Shown here one piece after another: positions 19,334-30,388 of a DNA stretch of 51,373 bases. The first letter of the stretch is position 1; each line of letters starts with the position of its first letter. The notes below the pieces were generated by a model that saw only the letters and a program-made list of their open reading frames with translations, was not told where the DNA came from and searched no databases. Made by a program: the position numbers and the translations under genes. This stretch comes from Vulcanisaeta distributa JCM 11213 (GTDB lineage: Archaea > Thermoproteota > Thermoprotei > Thermoproteales > Thermocladiaceae), in contig BBCS01000012.1 of assembly GCA_001316125.1 (NCBI GenBank), positions 1 to 51,373 of the forward strand, in the 5' to 3' direction.

Positions 19334-19906
19334 ATGAGCAGTAGGGTTATCGTGGTCGAGAGGAACCCACCCGAGTTAAATGAAGTTGTTGTTGATGCCA
19401 CGAACCACGTCGTTGGTAGCTCGCCTCCATAGTGGCCAAGTGGGCGCTTGAGGGTAGGAGGGTTGTCATTGTTAATGCTGAGAAGGCAGTTGTTACTGGG
19501 GGGGACTTTAACATGGTACTTAATTGGTATAAGACGAGGATAAGCGAGTGGTTAACGCATTATAACCCTGAGAAGGCTGGGCCTAAGATACCTAGGAAGC
19601 CAGATAGGATATTGAGGAGGGTTATTAGGGGGCATGTTACCTAGGAAAGAGCCCAGGGGGGGTAGGCAGGCGTATAGGAGGATTAGGGTCTTCATGGGTG
19701 TTCCACCACAGTATATGAATGTGGATAAGGTGGTTATTAAGGGTGCATTGCTGTCAGTTAGGCCAGGCGCCAAGTATGTGGCGCTTGAGGAGTTGTGGAG
19801 CCACATAGAGCCCAAGCAGTATGAGGCTTGGAGGAAGGCTAAGGAGGCTTGGGAGACTAGAATGGCGAAGCTTAAAAAGGCTGAGAGTAAGGGTGGTAAT
19901 GCATGA
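19334..19906 (+). CDS. rpl13: Large ribosomal subunit protein uL13
   Basis: Ribosomal protein L13, about 190 residues. Three read problems are visible. One G is missing near 19419 (HVVGRLASIVAKWALEG restored). G7 at 19498 reads VTGGDFNM where homologues have one Gly. G5 at 19628 read as four gives RRVIRGMLPRKEPRG, the invariant L13 motif; then G7 at 19655 adds another Gly (RGGRQAYRR). The C-terminus (VFMGVPPQYM, KYVALEELWSHI) is archaeal. Start ATG 19334, eleven bases after L18e; the stop overlaps the S9 start (ATGA). Confidence 0.92.
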
Positions 19907-20378
19907 GCGAGCAGAGTAGTGAATCAACGGCGTTACCTAGGTCTGTACCCAATACTGTTGTTCAGGAGGTAGCTGGGGTCAGGGTGGTTATTGCTGTTGG
20001 CAAGAAGAAGACGGCTATTGCAAGGCAGTGATTAGGCCAGGAATCGGTAGGGTTAGGGTTAATGGCGTTCCAATTGAAATTTGGCCCATTGAGATGGCTA
20101 GGGTGAGGATGATGGAGCCACTCCTACTTGCTGGTAAGGAGTTGATGGGTAAGGTGGATATTGACGTCACAGTTAGGGGCGGTGGCTTCATGGGGCAGGC
20201 AACAGCCGTCAGGATGGCAATTGCCAGAGGTTTAGTTGAGTACTTCCAGAACTCGAAGTTGCTTGAGCTTTACATGACCTATGACCCATCAATGATTAAG
20301 GGAGATCCGAGGAGGACAGAGCCCAAGAAGCCTGGTCTAAAGCACGCCAGGAGTAAGCGTCAGAAGGCATATAGGTAA
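19903..20378 (+). CDS. rps9: Small ribosomal subunit protein uS9
   Basis: About 158 residues. The N-terminus VVIAVGKKKTAIAR is the S9 signature; one G missing near 20026 (AAGGGCAGTG read AAGGCAGTG) moves the rest (AVIRPGIGRVRVNG, VRGGGFMGQATAVRMAIARGL) into a second frame. It ends in ARSKRQKAYR, the decoding-site tail. The acidic N-terminal extension MSEQSSESTALPRSVPN is longer than usual but in frame. Overlaps the L13 stop, so translationally coupled. Confidence 0.92.
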
Positions 20379-20416
20379 TCCTCCATTATAATCACCTATA
20401 TTTTCACCACAAAAAT

Positions 20417-20425
20417 AATTTAAAG
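20417..20425 (+). promoter_or_regulatory. TATA box before rpoN
   Basis: AATTTAAAG about 27 bases before ATG 20448, so rpoN has its own promoter although it follows rps9. Confidence 0.5.
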
Positions 20426-20447
20426 GGGACTCATTACTGCGTACCTA

Positions 20448-20654
20448 ATGATTGTACCCATTAGGTGTTGGACCTGTGGAAGGCCGCTTGGTCATTTATG
20501 GGAACCATTTAAGCAGAGGGTCTTAAATGGTGAAAATCCGGAGAAGGTTCTTGATGACTTAGGCGTCACACGTTACTGCTGTAGAAGGACTTTACTGGCT
20601 CATATTGAGCTTATTGATAGGGTTCTTGAGTATTCTAAAATTGAAAGTGAGTAA
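20448..20654 (+). CDS. rpoN: DNA-directed RNA polymerase subunit Rpo10 (subunit N)
   Basis: 68-residue zinc-binding subunit that sits with Rpo3 and Rpo11 in the assembly platform. [15 protein letters not shown] supplies the first Cys pair and [17 protein letters not shown] the second pair, the RPB10 signature. LDDLGV precedes it as in all family members. Undamaged as read. Follows rps9 as in most archaea. Confidence 0.96.
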   Translation: MIVPIRCWTCGRPLGHLWEPFKQRVLNGENPEKVLDDLGVTRYCCRRTLLAHIELIDRVLEYSKIESE

Positions 20655-20717
20655 CGCCTAGTATATAATATACATAGCCCTAATAATGTTACTTTTAACA
20701 CTCTTAGAGGGTGCTAA

Positions 20718-20727
20718 GATTTAAATA
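20718..20727 (+). promoter_or_regulatory. TATA box before the LSm gene
   Basis: ATTTAAATA-type element about 28 bases before ATG 20751. Confidence 0.5.
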
Positions 20728-20750
20728 TAGGTTTTCTCGACACGTCATTA

Positions 20751-21005
20751 ATGGAAAGGCCCCCCCAACAACCAATGAAAACGTTGCAGAAACTTGTTGG
20801 TAAGCACGTAACAATAAGACTTAAGAATAACAAGGTATTGAGGGGGGGTGTTCTCGTGAACTATGATGATTGCATGAACCTAATAATTGATGATGGTGAG
20901 GAACTCGATCAAAAGGGTGAGAATGTGGTCGTTAAGTATGGCAGGTTAGTAATTAGAGGTACGCAGATACTATATATAACGTCTGAAGAAGCAATGGGGG
21001 GGTGA
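20751..21005 (+). CDS. Sm-like (LSm) RNA-binding protein
   Basis: 84-residue archaeal Sm protein forming heptameric rings on U-rich RNA. Sm1 motif: [27 protein letters not shown]; Sm2 motif: [15 protein letters not shown]. The Sm1 loop [10 protein letters not shown] is one Gly longer than RGxLxxxD of homologues, matching the G7 at 20841. The start MERPPQQPM (C7) and end AMGG (G7) carry the same kind of run, so three in one 255-base gene. The stop overlaps the start of metK. Confidence 0.92.
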   Translation: MERPPQQPMKTLQKLVGKHVTIRLKNNKVLRGGVLVNYDDCMNLIIDDGEELDQKGENVVVKYGRLVIRGTQILYITSEEAMGG

Positions 21006-22242
21006 TGGGCATGGCGAGGACAATAACAATAAACACAATAGATAGGAAACCCGTTTCAGAGCTAAATGTTGAATTAGTTGAAAGGAAAGGCCTTGGGCAC
21101 CCAGATTATATTGCCGATGCGTCGGCCGAGGCCGTTAGTAAGGCCTTATCCAACTATTACCTAGAGAAGTATGGTGTGATATTGCATCATAATGTGGATA
21201 AGGTTCTCGTTGTTGGTGGTCAAGCCAATCCACGGTTCGGTGGTGGCGACATTATTCAACCAATATATATACTCGTTGCGGGTAGGGTAACTACCGAAGT
21301 TAAGACGGCCACGGGTGTTGAGAAGGTGCCATTGGTACGATAATAATATCGGCAATTAGGGATTGGATAAGGAGTAATTTCAGGTTCCTTGATCCTGATA
21401 AGCACGTGGTCATTGATTATAGGGTTGGCATGGGCTCGACGGATTTAGTCGGTGTTTATGAACTCGGTGTTAAGGCGACAAAGGTTCCATTAGCTAACGA
21501 CACCTCAATTGGTGTTGGCTTTGCACCATTAACGGACACTGAGAGACTCGTGCTTGAGACGGAGAGGTTACTCAACTCCAGGGAGTTTAAGGCCAAGCTC
21601 CCTGAGGTTGGCGAGGATGTTAAGGTAATGGGGGGGTTGAGGATTGGTAAGGATGTCAAGTTAACGATAGCCTCAGCAATAATATCATCACTTGTTAAGG
21701 ATAAGGACCATTACATAAATGTTAAGGAGGAGGTTAAGAATAAGGTGCTTGACCTAGCCGCCAAGATTACGCCGAACCTAACGGTTGACGTGACTGTGAA
21801 CGCCGCGGATAAGCCTGAGCACGGTATATTCTACCTAACAGTCACAGGTACATCGGCGGAGCATGGTGATGATGGAGCCACAGGACGTGGTAATAGAGCC
21901 AATGGTTTAATAACGCCCATGAGGCCAATGACGATGGAGGCTACGGCAGGTAAGAATCCAGTTAGTCATATTGGTAAGCTCTATAACGTACTCGCCAACA
22001 GGATTGCGGAGAGGATCTACGGTGAGGTTAAGGGATTGAAAGAAGTCTACGTCTACCTGCTAAGCCAAATTGGTAAGCCAATTAATGAGCCGCTGGTTGC
22101 CAATGTTGAGGTTCTCCCAGAGCCTGGCGTCACATTAAGTGGCGAGATTAGGAATGAGATTGATGGCATTGTTAATGAGGAGCTCGATAACATAACATTG
22201 CTGACCGAGCTCGTCGTTAAGAGCAAGGTGTCGTTATTCTAA
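21005..22242 (+). CDS. S-adenosylmethionine synthetase, archaeal type
   Basis: Makes S-adenosylmethionine from methionine and ATP; archaeal class, about 405 residues. First part: [21 protein letters not shown] and [23 protein letters not shown]. One base is lost near 21340 (VEKVPLG-T continuing [22 protein letters not shown]), after which the frame runs from about 21345 to the end with [49 protein letters not shown] at G7 21630 has one Gly more than VMG-xR of homologues. Start ATG 21005 or 21011. Convergent with the DUF460 gene, 3' ends overlapping by nine bases. Confidence 0.92.
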
Positions 22243-24194
22243 CATCCCACTCCTCAAACGCCTATACTCATTAATCATCTTCCTTAATTGATCCTCATCA
22301 AGGGCACTAAGGAACTCCTTACCAAGAGATTCAATGGCATTATTTATTACCGACCTATCAATGAATAAAACATCGCTCAGCGGACCATTATAAATCATCC
22401 AATGTATAACCCTCAAACCCCCCCTCTTCCATATTGGCCTTAGCACATTCTTATCATTAACATCAATGAGAACCACAGAGTTTATTCCAATGCTAATCAA
22501 CTTATCAATACCCACATTCATCAACTCACCAATATTCATAACAAGGATAGAATTATGTATCTGAACCACTAGGTTAAGATCAAGCCCCCCCTCGGAATAC
22601 CTTATCAACACATACCTGTTACCCCTTAAGTACTCGAGGAAGTCGCTCATTAAGTTCCTCATGTTATTCTCAAGCTCCTTAATCCTTAGTTTATACTTCT
22701 CAATATCACCCTCAAGCATATCTATCCTGGCATATAACGACCTAACAACTTGATCCTTCCTAACCTCAATATCGTAATTATTAATCAACTCTTCAAGCCT
22801 CTCCTTAGTCTCACTATATAGCTTATTCAATCTCTCAATCTCGGCATTTAAGGTCCTTATTGTGTTTTCATACTCCTCACGCAGCTTATCGCACTCACAT
22901 TCACACTTCTCAGTGGTCAGTAATTTAACCTCCTGCTGTGGTTGAACCTCAATCCTCTTACTTACCTCATCAATTGCCTGCTTTATCGATGCGCCCTTAA
23001 TAACCAATGCCTTTGCATCATTAATAGCCTTAGTATATGCCCTCCTAACCTCCTCCTCAACCCTATCAAGCTTAGGCTTCAACTGAATGAATGCTTTATA
23101 GGCCGCCGCCAAGGCATCCCTCATGTGCGGGTCCTTAACGGCGATCCCCTGCTCACGGGAAATCTTAATGCAATCTCACTCTTCTCAGCAATGCTCAAGT
23201 CCCTATCTGGGTAGTAAATCACGGCACCCACCATTGCGGCCAACTTCTTAGCGTAGTCCGAGGGCTTGGCGGTATCCACGGCTATTAGGACCGGCGTACC
23301 GTATTGATACACAATCCTAAGCACATGTCTCCTACTCAGGTTCTTACCACTTTGTAGTGTTAACACATTACCGTTTAAGTCAAGAACAGCCACGCCAGTG
23401 ACTATGCCTGGATCAATGCCAACAATTAACTTCCTATCCTTAGCAGTACTTACACTCTCAGCACCCTCCTGCTCCGTTAATCCAACAAACTTTATTGAAT
23501 CCGTTGGTACTGACTCAATTATCACCTTAACATCCATACTCTTACGTGGCTTAACCACAGACCTAACAATACTCCTATCAGCATATACGATGAACACTAC
23601 GGACCTCAAACCCTCACTCTCCGGCGTTATGAACATATCATAATCAAGGCCACTACTCTCTAACTTCTCCTTATCTCCTTAGCCAGGTACCTAATCCTAT
23701 GGGCAATATTTCTCTCGAACCTATTCCTACTCATACCACCCGGCGTAGTCGATATCGTGGCCTTAACTACGATCTTCGTCTCAGGCTCATAAACCTTAAC
23801 TATGGACCAACACCCATCGCGCACAGTCTCGCGAGATACTCAGCGGTTGAGTCTGGGTCAAGCTTAGCCACATTCAGCCCAAAATACCTATTAACGAGGA
23901 GCTCCATCGTCTCGTCAGCATCAGGTCTAACCTTTGTTACCTGGATTAAATAGACGTTAAATGAGAGTCTACCGAGCTTCTTAATGATTGAGGGGGGGCT
24001 CAACTCCATTAATTCGCCAATATTGTCGATAGCTATGGCCTTAGGTCTAACCTTCTTAACCATCTTTATTAAGTCCTGAGGGTCGATAATTCCCTTCTCA
24101 AGTATTTCGCCATTACTAAATATTGCATATGAAAATCTCCTGCCATTAATATCAATCCCAATTATGGGCCCGAACTCAACTCCTCAATAAGCAT
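22234..24194 (-). CDS. DUF460/COG2433 RNase H-like protein with coiled coil
   Basis: About 650-residue archaeal protein, predicted RuvC/YqgF-like nuclease; role unproven. N-terminus: MLIEELSSGPIIGIDINGRRFSYAIFSNGE... (broken at one C near 24168), then KMVKKVRPKAIAIDNIGEL. The middle has YEPETKIVVKATISTTPGG and RNRFERNIAHRIRYLA after a one-base slip near 23803. The second RNase H-type domain starts VGIDPGIVTGVAVLDLNG (near 23420) and has LIAVDTAKPSDYAKKLAAMVGA. A slip near 23125 (SRGIAVKDPHMRDALAAAYKAF restored) leads to a long coiled coil (about 22650-22900) and a basic C-terminal domain. Three ORFs in the raw reading are one gene. Confidence 0.85.
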
Positions 24195-24238
24195 TACTTA
24201 GGCAAGTATTACTATCAACCTTACTTAAATTTGTTTAT

Positions 24239-25255
24239 TTACGGCATGTTACGTATCCTCAAACTCCTCTTCCTTCTCCGAACCATGAGCTCGTTAACTC
24301 CCTCACTACCGAGTAACTCCTCAAGGGCCTCCTCAAGACTCTCCTCCTTAACCTCCACATTACCAACTACGTAATTATAAACCTCATCAACATCAAGATC
24401 AAGCCTGAACCTCTTCATGAAGTACCTGGTCACGTTTGTGATGTCCCTACGCAACATATCCAATGCCCCAGGCGCATTCCTAGGTACCCACTGGGGCCAG
24501 TCAATGATGTATGGCTCACCGCTGTCTAAATCAATCATAATATTGAATTCACTTAAGTCTCCATGAACAATACCGATGTCGGCAAACATCCTCTTAACGT
24601 CCTCGATAATGCCCCCCCAGTACAGGTCCTCGGGATCATCCACATCCCCGACCTCGGACAATTGCACACCGTTTATGTAGGACATCACGACCGTATGCCT
24701 ATTAACGGTTACTGGCCTAGGCACGTTAATCCCAGCATTATACGCGAGGACCAGTGCCTTATACTCAGCATGGGCTGAGAGCCTCGACTCATAGAGCCAG
24801 GTTATGTGCCTCCTATTCCCAATCCAAGCCCTAAACCTCCTAATCTGCCTAAAACTCGTCCTACCAAGCCTATGGAACTTAAGCACGACCTTACCATCAC
24901 CGACGGCATCACCTGCATATACGTCTGACTCCTTACCAACGCCAATGGGTGTTGGACTGACCTTCTCAATAATGCCCCCCCTCTTGGCGAGCGTATGTAG
25001 TGCCAGAGCGTCATAGCCCATGAAGGTGAGTCTATAACCGGTGTAGTAACCCCCCCTGTACCTAATCACCATGCCAAGCGCATTAAGCTTTTTTATGGAT
25101 TTACCAATCAATTCCTCAGACCTCTTACTCCAATCAACAATGATCTCGAGTGGTACGTACTCAAACTTCCTATGGCCGATCTCAATAACCCTAAGTACCC
25201 TGAGGTCAAAGGTATCCAACTGATCATACGCATTAACGAGACTTTTAATACTCAA
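24239..25255 (-). CDS. rio2: RIO2-type serine/threonine protein kinase
   Basis: 338-residue atypical kinase/ATPase needed for small-subunit ribosome maturation in eukaryotes and, by inference, archaea. N-terminal winged helix (about residues 1-85: VLRVIEIGHRKFEYVPLE to YTGYRLTFMGYDALAL), then the RIO2 flexible P loop PIGVGKESDVYAG, catalytic loop IVHGDLSEFN and metal loop YIIDWPQWV. Intact frame. Three G/C runs add RGG (two places) and WGG (one), each one Gly above the homologues. Lies upstream of the DUF460 gene on the same strand, 44 bases apart. Confidence 0.93.
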   Translation of the reverse strand: MSIKSLVNAYDQLDTFDLRVLRVIEIGHRKFEYVPLEIIVDWSKRSEELIGKSIKKLNALGMVIRYRGGYYTGYRLTFMGYDALALHTLAKRGGIIEKVSPTPIGVGKESDVYAGDAVGDGKVVLKFHRLGRTSFRQIRRFRAWIGNRRHITWLYESRLSAHAEYKALVLAYNAGINVPRPVTVNRHTVVMSYINGVQLSEVGDVDDPEDLYWGGIIEDVKRMFADIGIVHGDLSEFNIMIDLDSGEPYIIDWPQWVPRNAPGALDMLRRDITNVTRYFMKRFRLDLDVDEVYNYVVGNVEVKEESLEEALEELLGSEGVNELMVRRRKRSLRIRNMP

Positions 25256-25357
25256 TTAATCACCACAATTGCTAGAATTACTACGCCCAATTTAAATCAA
25301 ACTACCACGTGAATTCAGAGAGAAAAAGCATATTAAATAGCGCCAGAGGGCAATCAC

Positions 25358-26682
25358 GTGTTTGGTTACGCACCCAAGCAATTAACATTTAGACAGAGCC
25401 TACTTGCTGCCATTAGCACAATGCTTGTCTGGGGCCTTGAGTACTACGACATTATACTCTTCGCATCACTAGCGCCGATACTTGAGATGTACTTCTTCCC
25501 ATCAAAGGTGACAATAGTAAGCGCGATAGAGACTTGGGGGGGTGCCTTCGCAACCACGTACTTCGTTAGACCCATTGGCGCAATCATATTTGGGTGGGTT
25601 GGCGATGTCCATGGAAGGAGGCTGCTACGATATCGGACGCCGCACTCGTTGGGTTGGCAACACTTGCAATAGGTTTACTACCCACGTATTATACCGCTGG
25701 GGGGGTTCTGGCGCCAATACTTCTATACCTAATGAGGATTTTACAAGGCATTGGGCTTGGCGGTGAGGCTGGTGGCGGTGCTTCATGGGCCTTGAATTAA
25801 CACCTAGGGGGGGTATTAGGCCATACATAAATGGTGTCATGTACTCCGGACTATCCTGGGCCGTGTTCCTAACATCATTCATAACCCTAAGCGCAAAATC
25901 GGCAATGCACCAAGCATTTAACGTATATGGCTGGAGAATACTCTTCATAACAGGAGCCATACCAGCTAATAGCCCTAATAATTAGGCTTTGGGGGGGCTC
26001 AGAATCCCTTGAGTGGATTGAGCAGGTTAGGTCCAGGGGGGGTGTTGTGAAGGTGCCTCTGGGCGTTGTCCTGTCTCGTTACTGGGTACCATTCATAGCA
26101 TTGATATTAATCAACCTTGGGTTAACCATTTACTACTACGGTGGGTCAGGCTACTGGGCCTATGTAATGCCAAGGATAATTGCACCAAAGCTCCAATTAC
26201 CCGCTAATAAGGCGTATACCTGGGCGTTAATACTTGGAATGTATGGCGGTATAGGGGGGGCCGTAATTGGTGAATTACTCAGTGGATTCCTGATAAGGGC
26301 ATTGGGCCTTAGGAGGTCCTTCATTGTGCCATCAACGCTCCTGCTAGTGCTAAGTCCATTCATTGTCTACCTGGCATTCACATTAAATCCATTATCAACA
26401 TACGCAAGCCTATTAATGGGAATACTCTTTGGCCTAACCGCTGCACCACAGACGCTTTACTTCACGTCAATATTCCCAACGGAGGTTAGGTGGAGTGCCG
26501 TGGCCTTTGGATGGAACTTAAACGCGTCGATAGGCCCGTTATCCACAATGGCCATAGTGCTACTTCTAGAGACATCACCAAGTAGCCCAATGCTACTCGC
26601 TATATATGGCTCGGTGATAATGATAGTCGGGGGGGCATTATTGGTTATCTTAGGATCCCTAATAAGGACTAGGGAGTACTAG
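25358..26682 (+). CDS. MFS transporter (sugar/metabolite:H+ symporter-like)
   Basis: 12-helix secondary carrier, about 440 residues. The start is GTG 25358 ([20 protein letters not shown]). The first loop [11 protein letters not shown] is the GxxxDRxGRR-type MFS motif A. Frame slips near 25620, at G7 25807 and around 25985 divide it into pieces: [50 protein letters not shown], then an unbroken second half from 26047 ([19 protein letters not shown] to SLIRTREY). The [11 protein letters not shown] stretch resembles MhpC/shikimate-type carriers. Convergent with the phosphatase gene, 3' ends overlapping 14 bases. Substrate unknown. Confidence 0.85.
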
Positions 26683-27172
26683 CGTTCCTAATACTTCGTA
26701 AATAATGCTCAAAAGCAACGAGGGTTAAGTACTGTTCATTCGTTATCGATAACTCATCATTATACCTACCAACAACCTCAATGGCATCATCAGCACTCAA
26801 CCCCCCCCTCCTATACATTAAGTAAGCCGCAATCACAGTAGGTGATCTACCAATACCTGCATGGCAATGGACAAGTACGGGCTTACCACTCATTATACTC
26901 TTATCAATCCAGCTAACGATATTATAAAGAACATCCTCAGGTGGTGCATAGCCATCCCTCGTCGGGACGTGTAAGTAATCCATGCCGAACCTTCTCAATG
27001 TATTTATATACTCATTGAAGTCCCAGCCCTCCATGGCAAACTCCCACTCCTCAACGAGTATAACTACGGCCTTAATCCTCATCTTATGCCACATGGCTAC
27101 TGTATCCTCATCAAGAGGCATTGATGAGCCAGCTAGTGCACCCTCGATTACCCAATACGGGAATTTCACCAT
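26669..27172 (-). CDS. Dual-specificity (cysteine-based) protein phosphatase
   Basis: 167 residues. The P loop VLVHCHAGIGRSPTV is a perfect HC-x5-R-S/T site with catalytic Cys at about residue 98. The general-acid Asp lies in VPTRDGYAPPED. N-terminal FPYWVIEGALAGSSMP is typical of archaeal low-weight dual-specificity enzymes. Intact. An eight-C run at 26802 makes YRRGGLSADDA; five would give YRRGLSADDA. Likely dephosphorylates Tyr/Ser/Thr phosphoproteins, perhaps those of archaeal kinases such as RIO2 nearby (inference). Confidence 0.92.
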   Translation of the reverse strand: MVKFPYWVIEGALAGSSMPLDEDTVAMWHKMRIKAVVILVEEWEFAMEGWDFNEYINTLRRFGMDYLHVPTRDGYAPPEDVLYNIVSWIDKSIMSGKPVLVHCHAGIGRSPTVIAAYLMYRRGGLSADDAIEVVGRYNDELSITNEQYLTLVAFEHYLRSIRNASTP

Positions 27173-27320
27173 TGCACTTCAACACATAAATGACCTGGTA
27201 TTTTAATACTTATTCTCTTTAGATATTTGGCTTAGTTTATTTCGTTATACTTAATTATTATGGCTATAATTTATGTGAATATATTTAACTGAATATTATT
27301 GAATTAACGATAACAACGCA

Positions 27321-27329
27321 CTTAAATAC
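27321..27329 (+). promoter_or_regulatory. TATA box before the AOR-family gene
   Basis: CTTAAATAC about 27 bases before ATG 27351. Confidence 0.5.
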
Positions 27330-27350
27330 CACCGCTTAATTAGGCAGATT

Positions 27351-29227
27351 ATGACAGTTTTCAGAATACTGAGAGTCGACTTATCAAGAGAGCACTTCAC
27401 CGAGGAGGTAATAAAGGAGGACCTTCTGAAGAAGTTTCTCGGCGGTAGGGGGATTAGCCGCATATCTTGCGCTTAAGGAGATACCGAGGGGTATTGACCC
27501 ACTTGACCCCCCCAGCAATAAACTTTACATATTCTCAGGGCCATTAAGTGGCATTGCCACTATATCCTCAAGTAGGATTAATGTAACGACTAGGTCTCCA
27601 TTAACGGGTGTTTATACACATTCGAATGCGGGTGGTAACTTCTCATATTGGCTCAGGAAGTCAGGCTATGACGGATTAATAATAGAGGGTAAGGCCGATG
27701 AACCAGTATACCTAGTGATTAAGGATGGAGAACCAAAACTAAAACCAGCAAAGCACATCTGGGGCAAATGGACAGGGGGGGCATCCACTAAAATAATACT
27801 TGAGGAGAACGGATTCCCGCCAGACGAGACCAAGGCTGGCGTTGCGGTAATAGGCCCAGCTGGTGAGAACCTCGTTAGGTTCGCGGGCATTAGGCTTAGT
27901 GATTATGAGAGGTTCGCGGGCAGGGGGGGCGCGTCGGTGCTGTGATGGGTAGTAAGTTGCTTAAGGGTATATTGGTTTGGGGGGGTACTAGGGACTTAAA
28001 TAAGGAGCTCGTTGATAGGGCTAAGTTCATGAAGGTTAATACGGATATTGTCAAGAGAATAGCGACCCACGACACGACAAAGGTTCTTCATAGGTACGGT
28101 ACGAACGTACTAATGAACATAATACAATCAATAGGTGCATTACCCCACTATAACTTCGGCGGTACTGGGAAGCTTAAGGACGTGACTCCAGTCAGTGAGG
28201 AATACATTAAAGATCACTATCCAACCGAGGTCCATGGATGTTATAACTGCCCAATAGGCTGTACGCAAATGCCCACGGTGAAGTCAGGCCCATTCAAGAT
28301 ATCGGCTACGGAGAAGTACGTTAAGCAGGAGTATGAGAATACCTGGGCCCTTGGACCAAACATAGGGGTAACAGACCCCCCCGAGGCAGATATTAAATTC
28401 CAGAAGCTGGCTAATGAACTTGGACTCGACACAATAAGCCTAGGCAATACGCTGGCAATGGCAGTGGAGCTTGCAAAGAATGGTAAGTTGAACCTTGACG
28501 TTGATTGGGGGGGCGATGCTGGCGCCCTTGAGTACTTAATATATAAGATCGCCTATAGGGATGGCATTGGCGATGACTTAGCCGAGGGTGATTATAGGCT
28601 AGCCGTTAAGTACGGAATGCCACAGCTCTTTGTTGGTTCAAGGGGGCAGGGATTACCGGCTTATGATCCGAGGGCGCTCAAGGGCTTTGCAATAGCTTAT
28701 TACACGGCTAATAGAGGTGGTGATCACCTAGAAGCTTACACACCGACTTGGGAGGTGTTCGGCGTACCTGAGAAGGTTGACCCATTCTGCGAAACACAGG
28801 AGTGCATTGAGAAGCAGGCAAGGATTGTTAAGTGGAACCAGGACTTATTCGCCGTTGTTGACTCAACGATATTCTGTAAGTTCGAGAACTTAATGCCTAA
28901 CATAGACACTGAGAAGGACTTTGCTGATCTATACAACGCTGCCTTCGGGTGGGACTTAACACCGCAGGACGTGCTTACGATCGGTGAGAGAATATTCAAT
29001 GTAGAGAGACTTCACTGGGTTAGGGAGGGTAAGTGGATTAAGGATGAACTACCGCAGAGGATGAGGGAACCAATACCGGATGGCCCGGCCAAGGGTCACT
29101 CAGCGGCTAAGATGTTTGATGAGGGCATAAAGGTGTATTATAAGTTGAGGGGGGTTGGGTTGATGGCAAGCCAATAAGGGACACGCTGAAGAGACTGGAG
29201 CTTGAGGAGTTCGAGTACCTATTATAG
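27351..29227 (+). CDS. Tungsten-containing aldehyde:ferredoxin oxidoreductase family enzyme
   Basis: About 620-residue tungstopterin enzyme oxidising aldehydes to acids with ferredoxin. The N-terminus needs the G5 at 27428 read as four: FLGGRGLAAYLALKEIPRG. Then FSGPLSGI, SSRINVTTRSPLTG, NFSYWLRKSGYD follow. G7 at 27922 read as five gives AGRGRVGAVMGSKLL, the family's GRGxxGAVMGSKxLK. The cluster ligands CYNCPIGC (C-x2-C-x3-C, near 28240) and a fourth Cys in FCKFENL (near 28877) are present, with YENTWALGPNIGV and DTISLGNTLAMAVE. G6 at 29159 read as four restores the C-terminus KLRGWVDGKPIRDTL to TAG 29227. No partner gene adjacent. Confidence 0.92.
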
Positions 29228-29260
29228 GCACGTTAAATAAAGCAAATCTTCGCATTAAAA

Positions 29261-30204
29261 TTACTGTTGTTTACTTAACTCATTCCTAATCCTCACAGCC
29301 TCCCTAAGCACTAAATCCTTTATTTCCTCGCCATCAGCCTTACCGTCGGCCAAAACCTCGATTATTGCCTGATAAAGGTTAGTACTTTGCCAGGTCTCAC
29401 CAACCTTAACCCTAACGCTCTTAATCCTACCATCTCTAAGGGCCTCCTTAATCCTCTCCTCAAAGACCCAGGGATCAACACTTGATGGCACGTCAATCCT
29501 AGCCCTAATACGCTTAAACGGCGCAACATCCCTATGTATTATTAAAGCATCGAGCATCACGTAATTAGGTATGGTATATATCCATCCATTATCGCTAATA
29601 ACTTCCGTGAACATCAACGTTATGTTCCTAATAACACCGGTAAAGCCATTTGGCAGTCCCTCATGCGGGTACATAGCCTTATTATACCGTACCTCCAATT
29701 AACAATTGTGACCCTATCACCTGGCTTATACCTACCAGTCATTATTATGACAATACCAGCAATGACATTTGATAGCGTCTGCTGCGCGGCGAGACCAACA
29801 ATAATACCAACGGCAGTACCTGAGAAGGCTGCCACGGACAGACCAAACTTCTCAAAGGTCACAGCCAAGGCTATTAGTACCGCCACGATGAGTACCGTGT
29901 CAAGGATGAACTTAAGCACCGTACCCCCCCTAACCCTATCATACTTACTAATGTAATCACTAACCCTCCTCCCAGTATCCCAAACAAGGACCGCGCCAAT
30001 GGTGACTATAATCACGGACCTAACAACACTATCGTAAGTCAGGAGAACACTCTTCCAATTAGTAGGTATTAAGTAAAAGACAATGTTTATGTAAAGAACA
30101 TAAACCAAGGCACCAATTATAGCTAGGAGAATCCACTCAAGCAACAACCTAGCTATAAGCCTACCAACACCAACAGCAGCATTACCACTACCCATACCCA
30201 ACAC
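29261..30204 (-). CDS. MscS-type mechanosensitive channel
   Basis: About 315 residues. Three N-terminal membrane helices (LLLEWILLAIIGALVYVLY; VRSVIIVTIGAVLVW; FILDTVLIVAVLIALAVTF), then the pore helix SGTAVGIIVGLAAQQTLSNVIAG and the beta domain PGDRVTIV. A slip near 29690 separates the last 145 residues (NGFTGVIRNITLMFTEV, TIPNYVMLDALIIHRD), which are the expected MscS beta and alpha/beta parts. Protects from osmotic downshock. Monocistronic. The AOR-family gene on the other strand ends about 30 bases away (convergent). Confidence 0.88.
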
Positions 30205-30290
30205 AACAATGAAATAAATCTAATAATAAAGGTTATTCACACAGAGGCAGGGAAGAAAAACATAAAAACACGAATAAGCATAGGAACAAG

Positions 30291-30388
30291 GGCCCGTAGC
30301 TCAGCCAGGTTGGAGCGCCCTGGGGCGAAGGCCCCCGCGTACGGCTGATAACCGGGAGGTCCCGGGTTCGAATCCCGCGGGCCCACCA
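30291..30388 (+). tRNA. tRNA-Ile(GAT) with intron at a non-canonical place
   Basis: Acceptor GGGCCCG pairs with CGGGCCC at 30378-30384, followed by A and encoded CCA. Loop CTGATAA at 30345-30351, anticodon GAT at 30347-30349. The 3' anticodon strand CCGGG needs CCCGG on the 5' side; this is found as CCC (30318-30320) plus GG (30343-30344) with 22 nt between (30321-30342). So an intron lies in the anticodon stem (29/30 or one base earlier), not at 37/38. The T stem is one G short on its 3' strand (CCCG against CCGGG), probably a read loss. Identity secure. Confidence 0.88.

Noticed and set aside
24560..25016. Plus-strand ORFs inside the RIO2 gene
   Set aside because: Antisense shadows of a gene with all kinase motifs in place.
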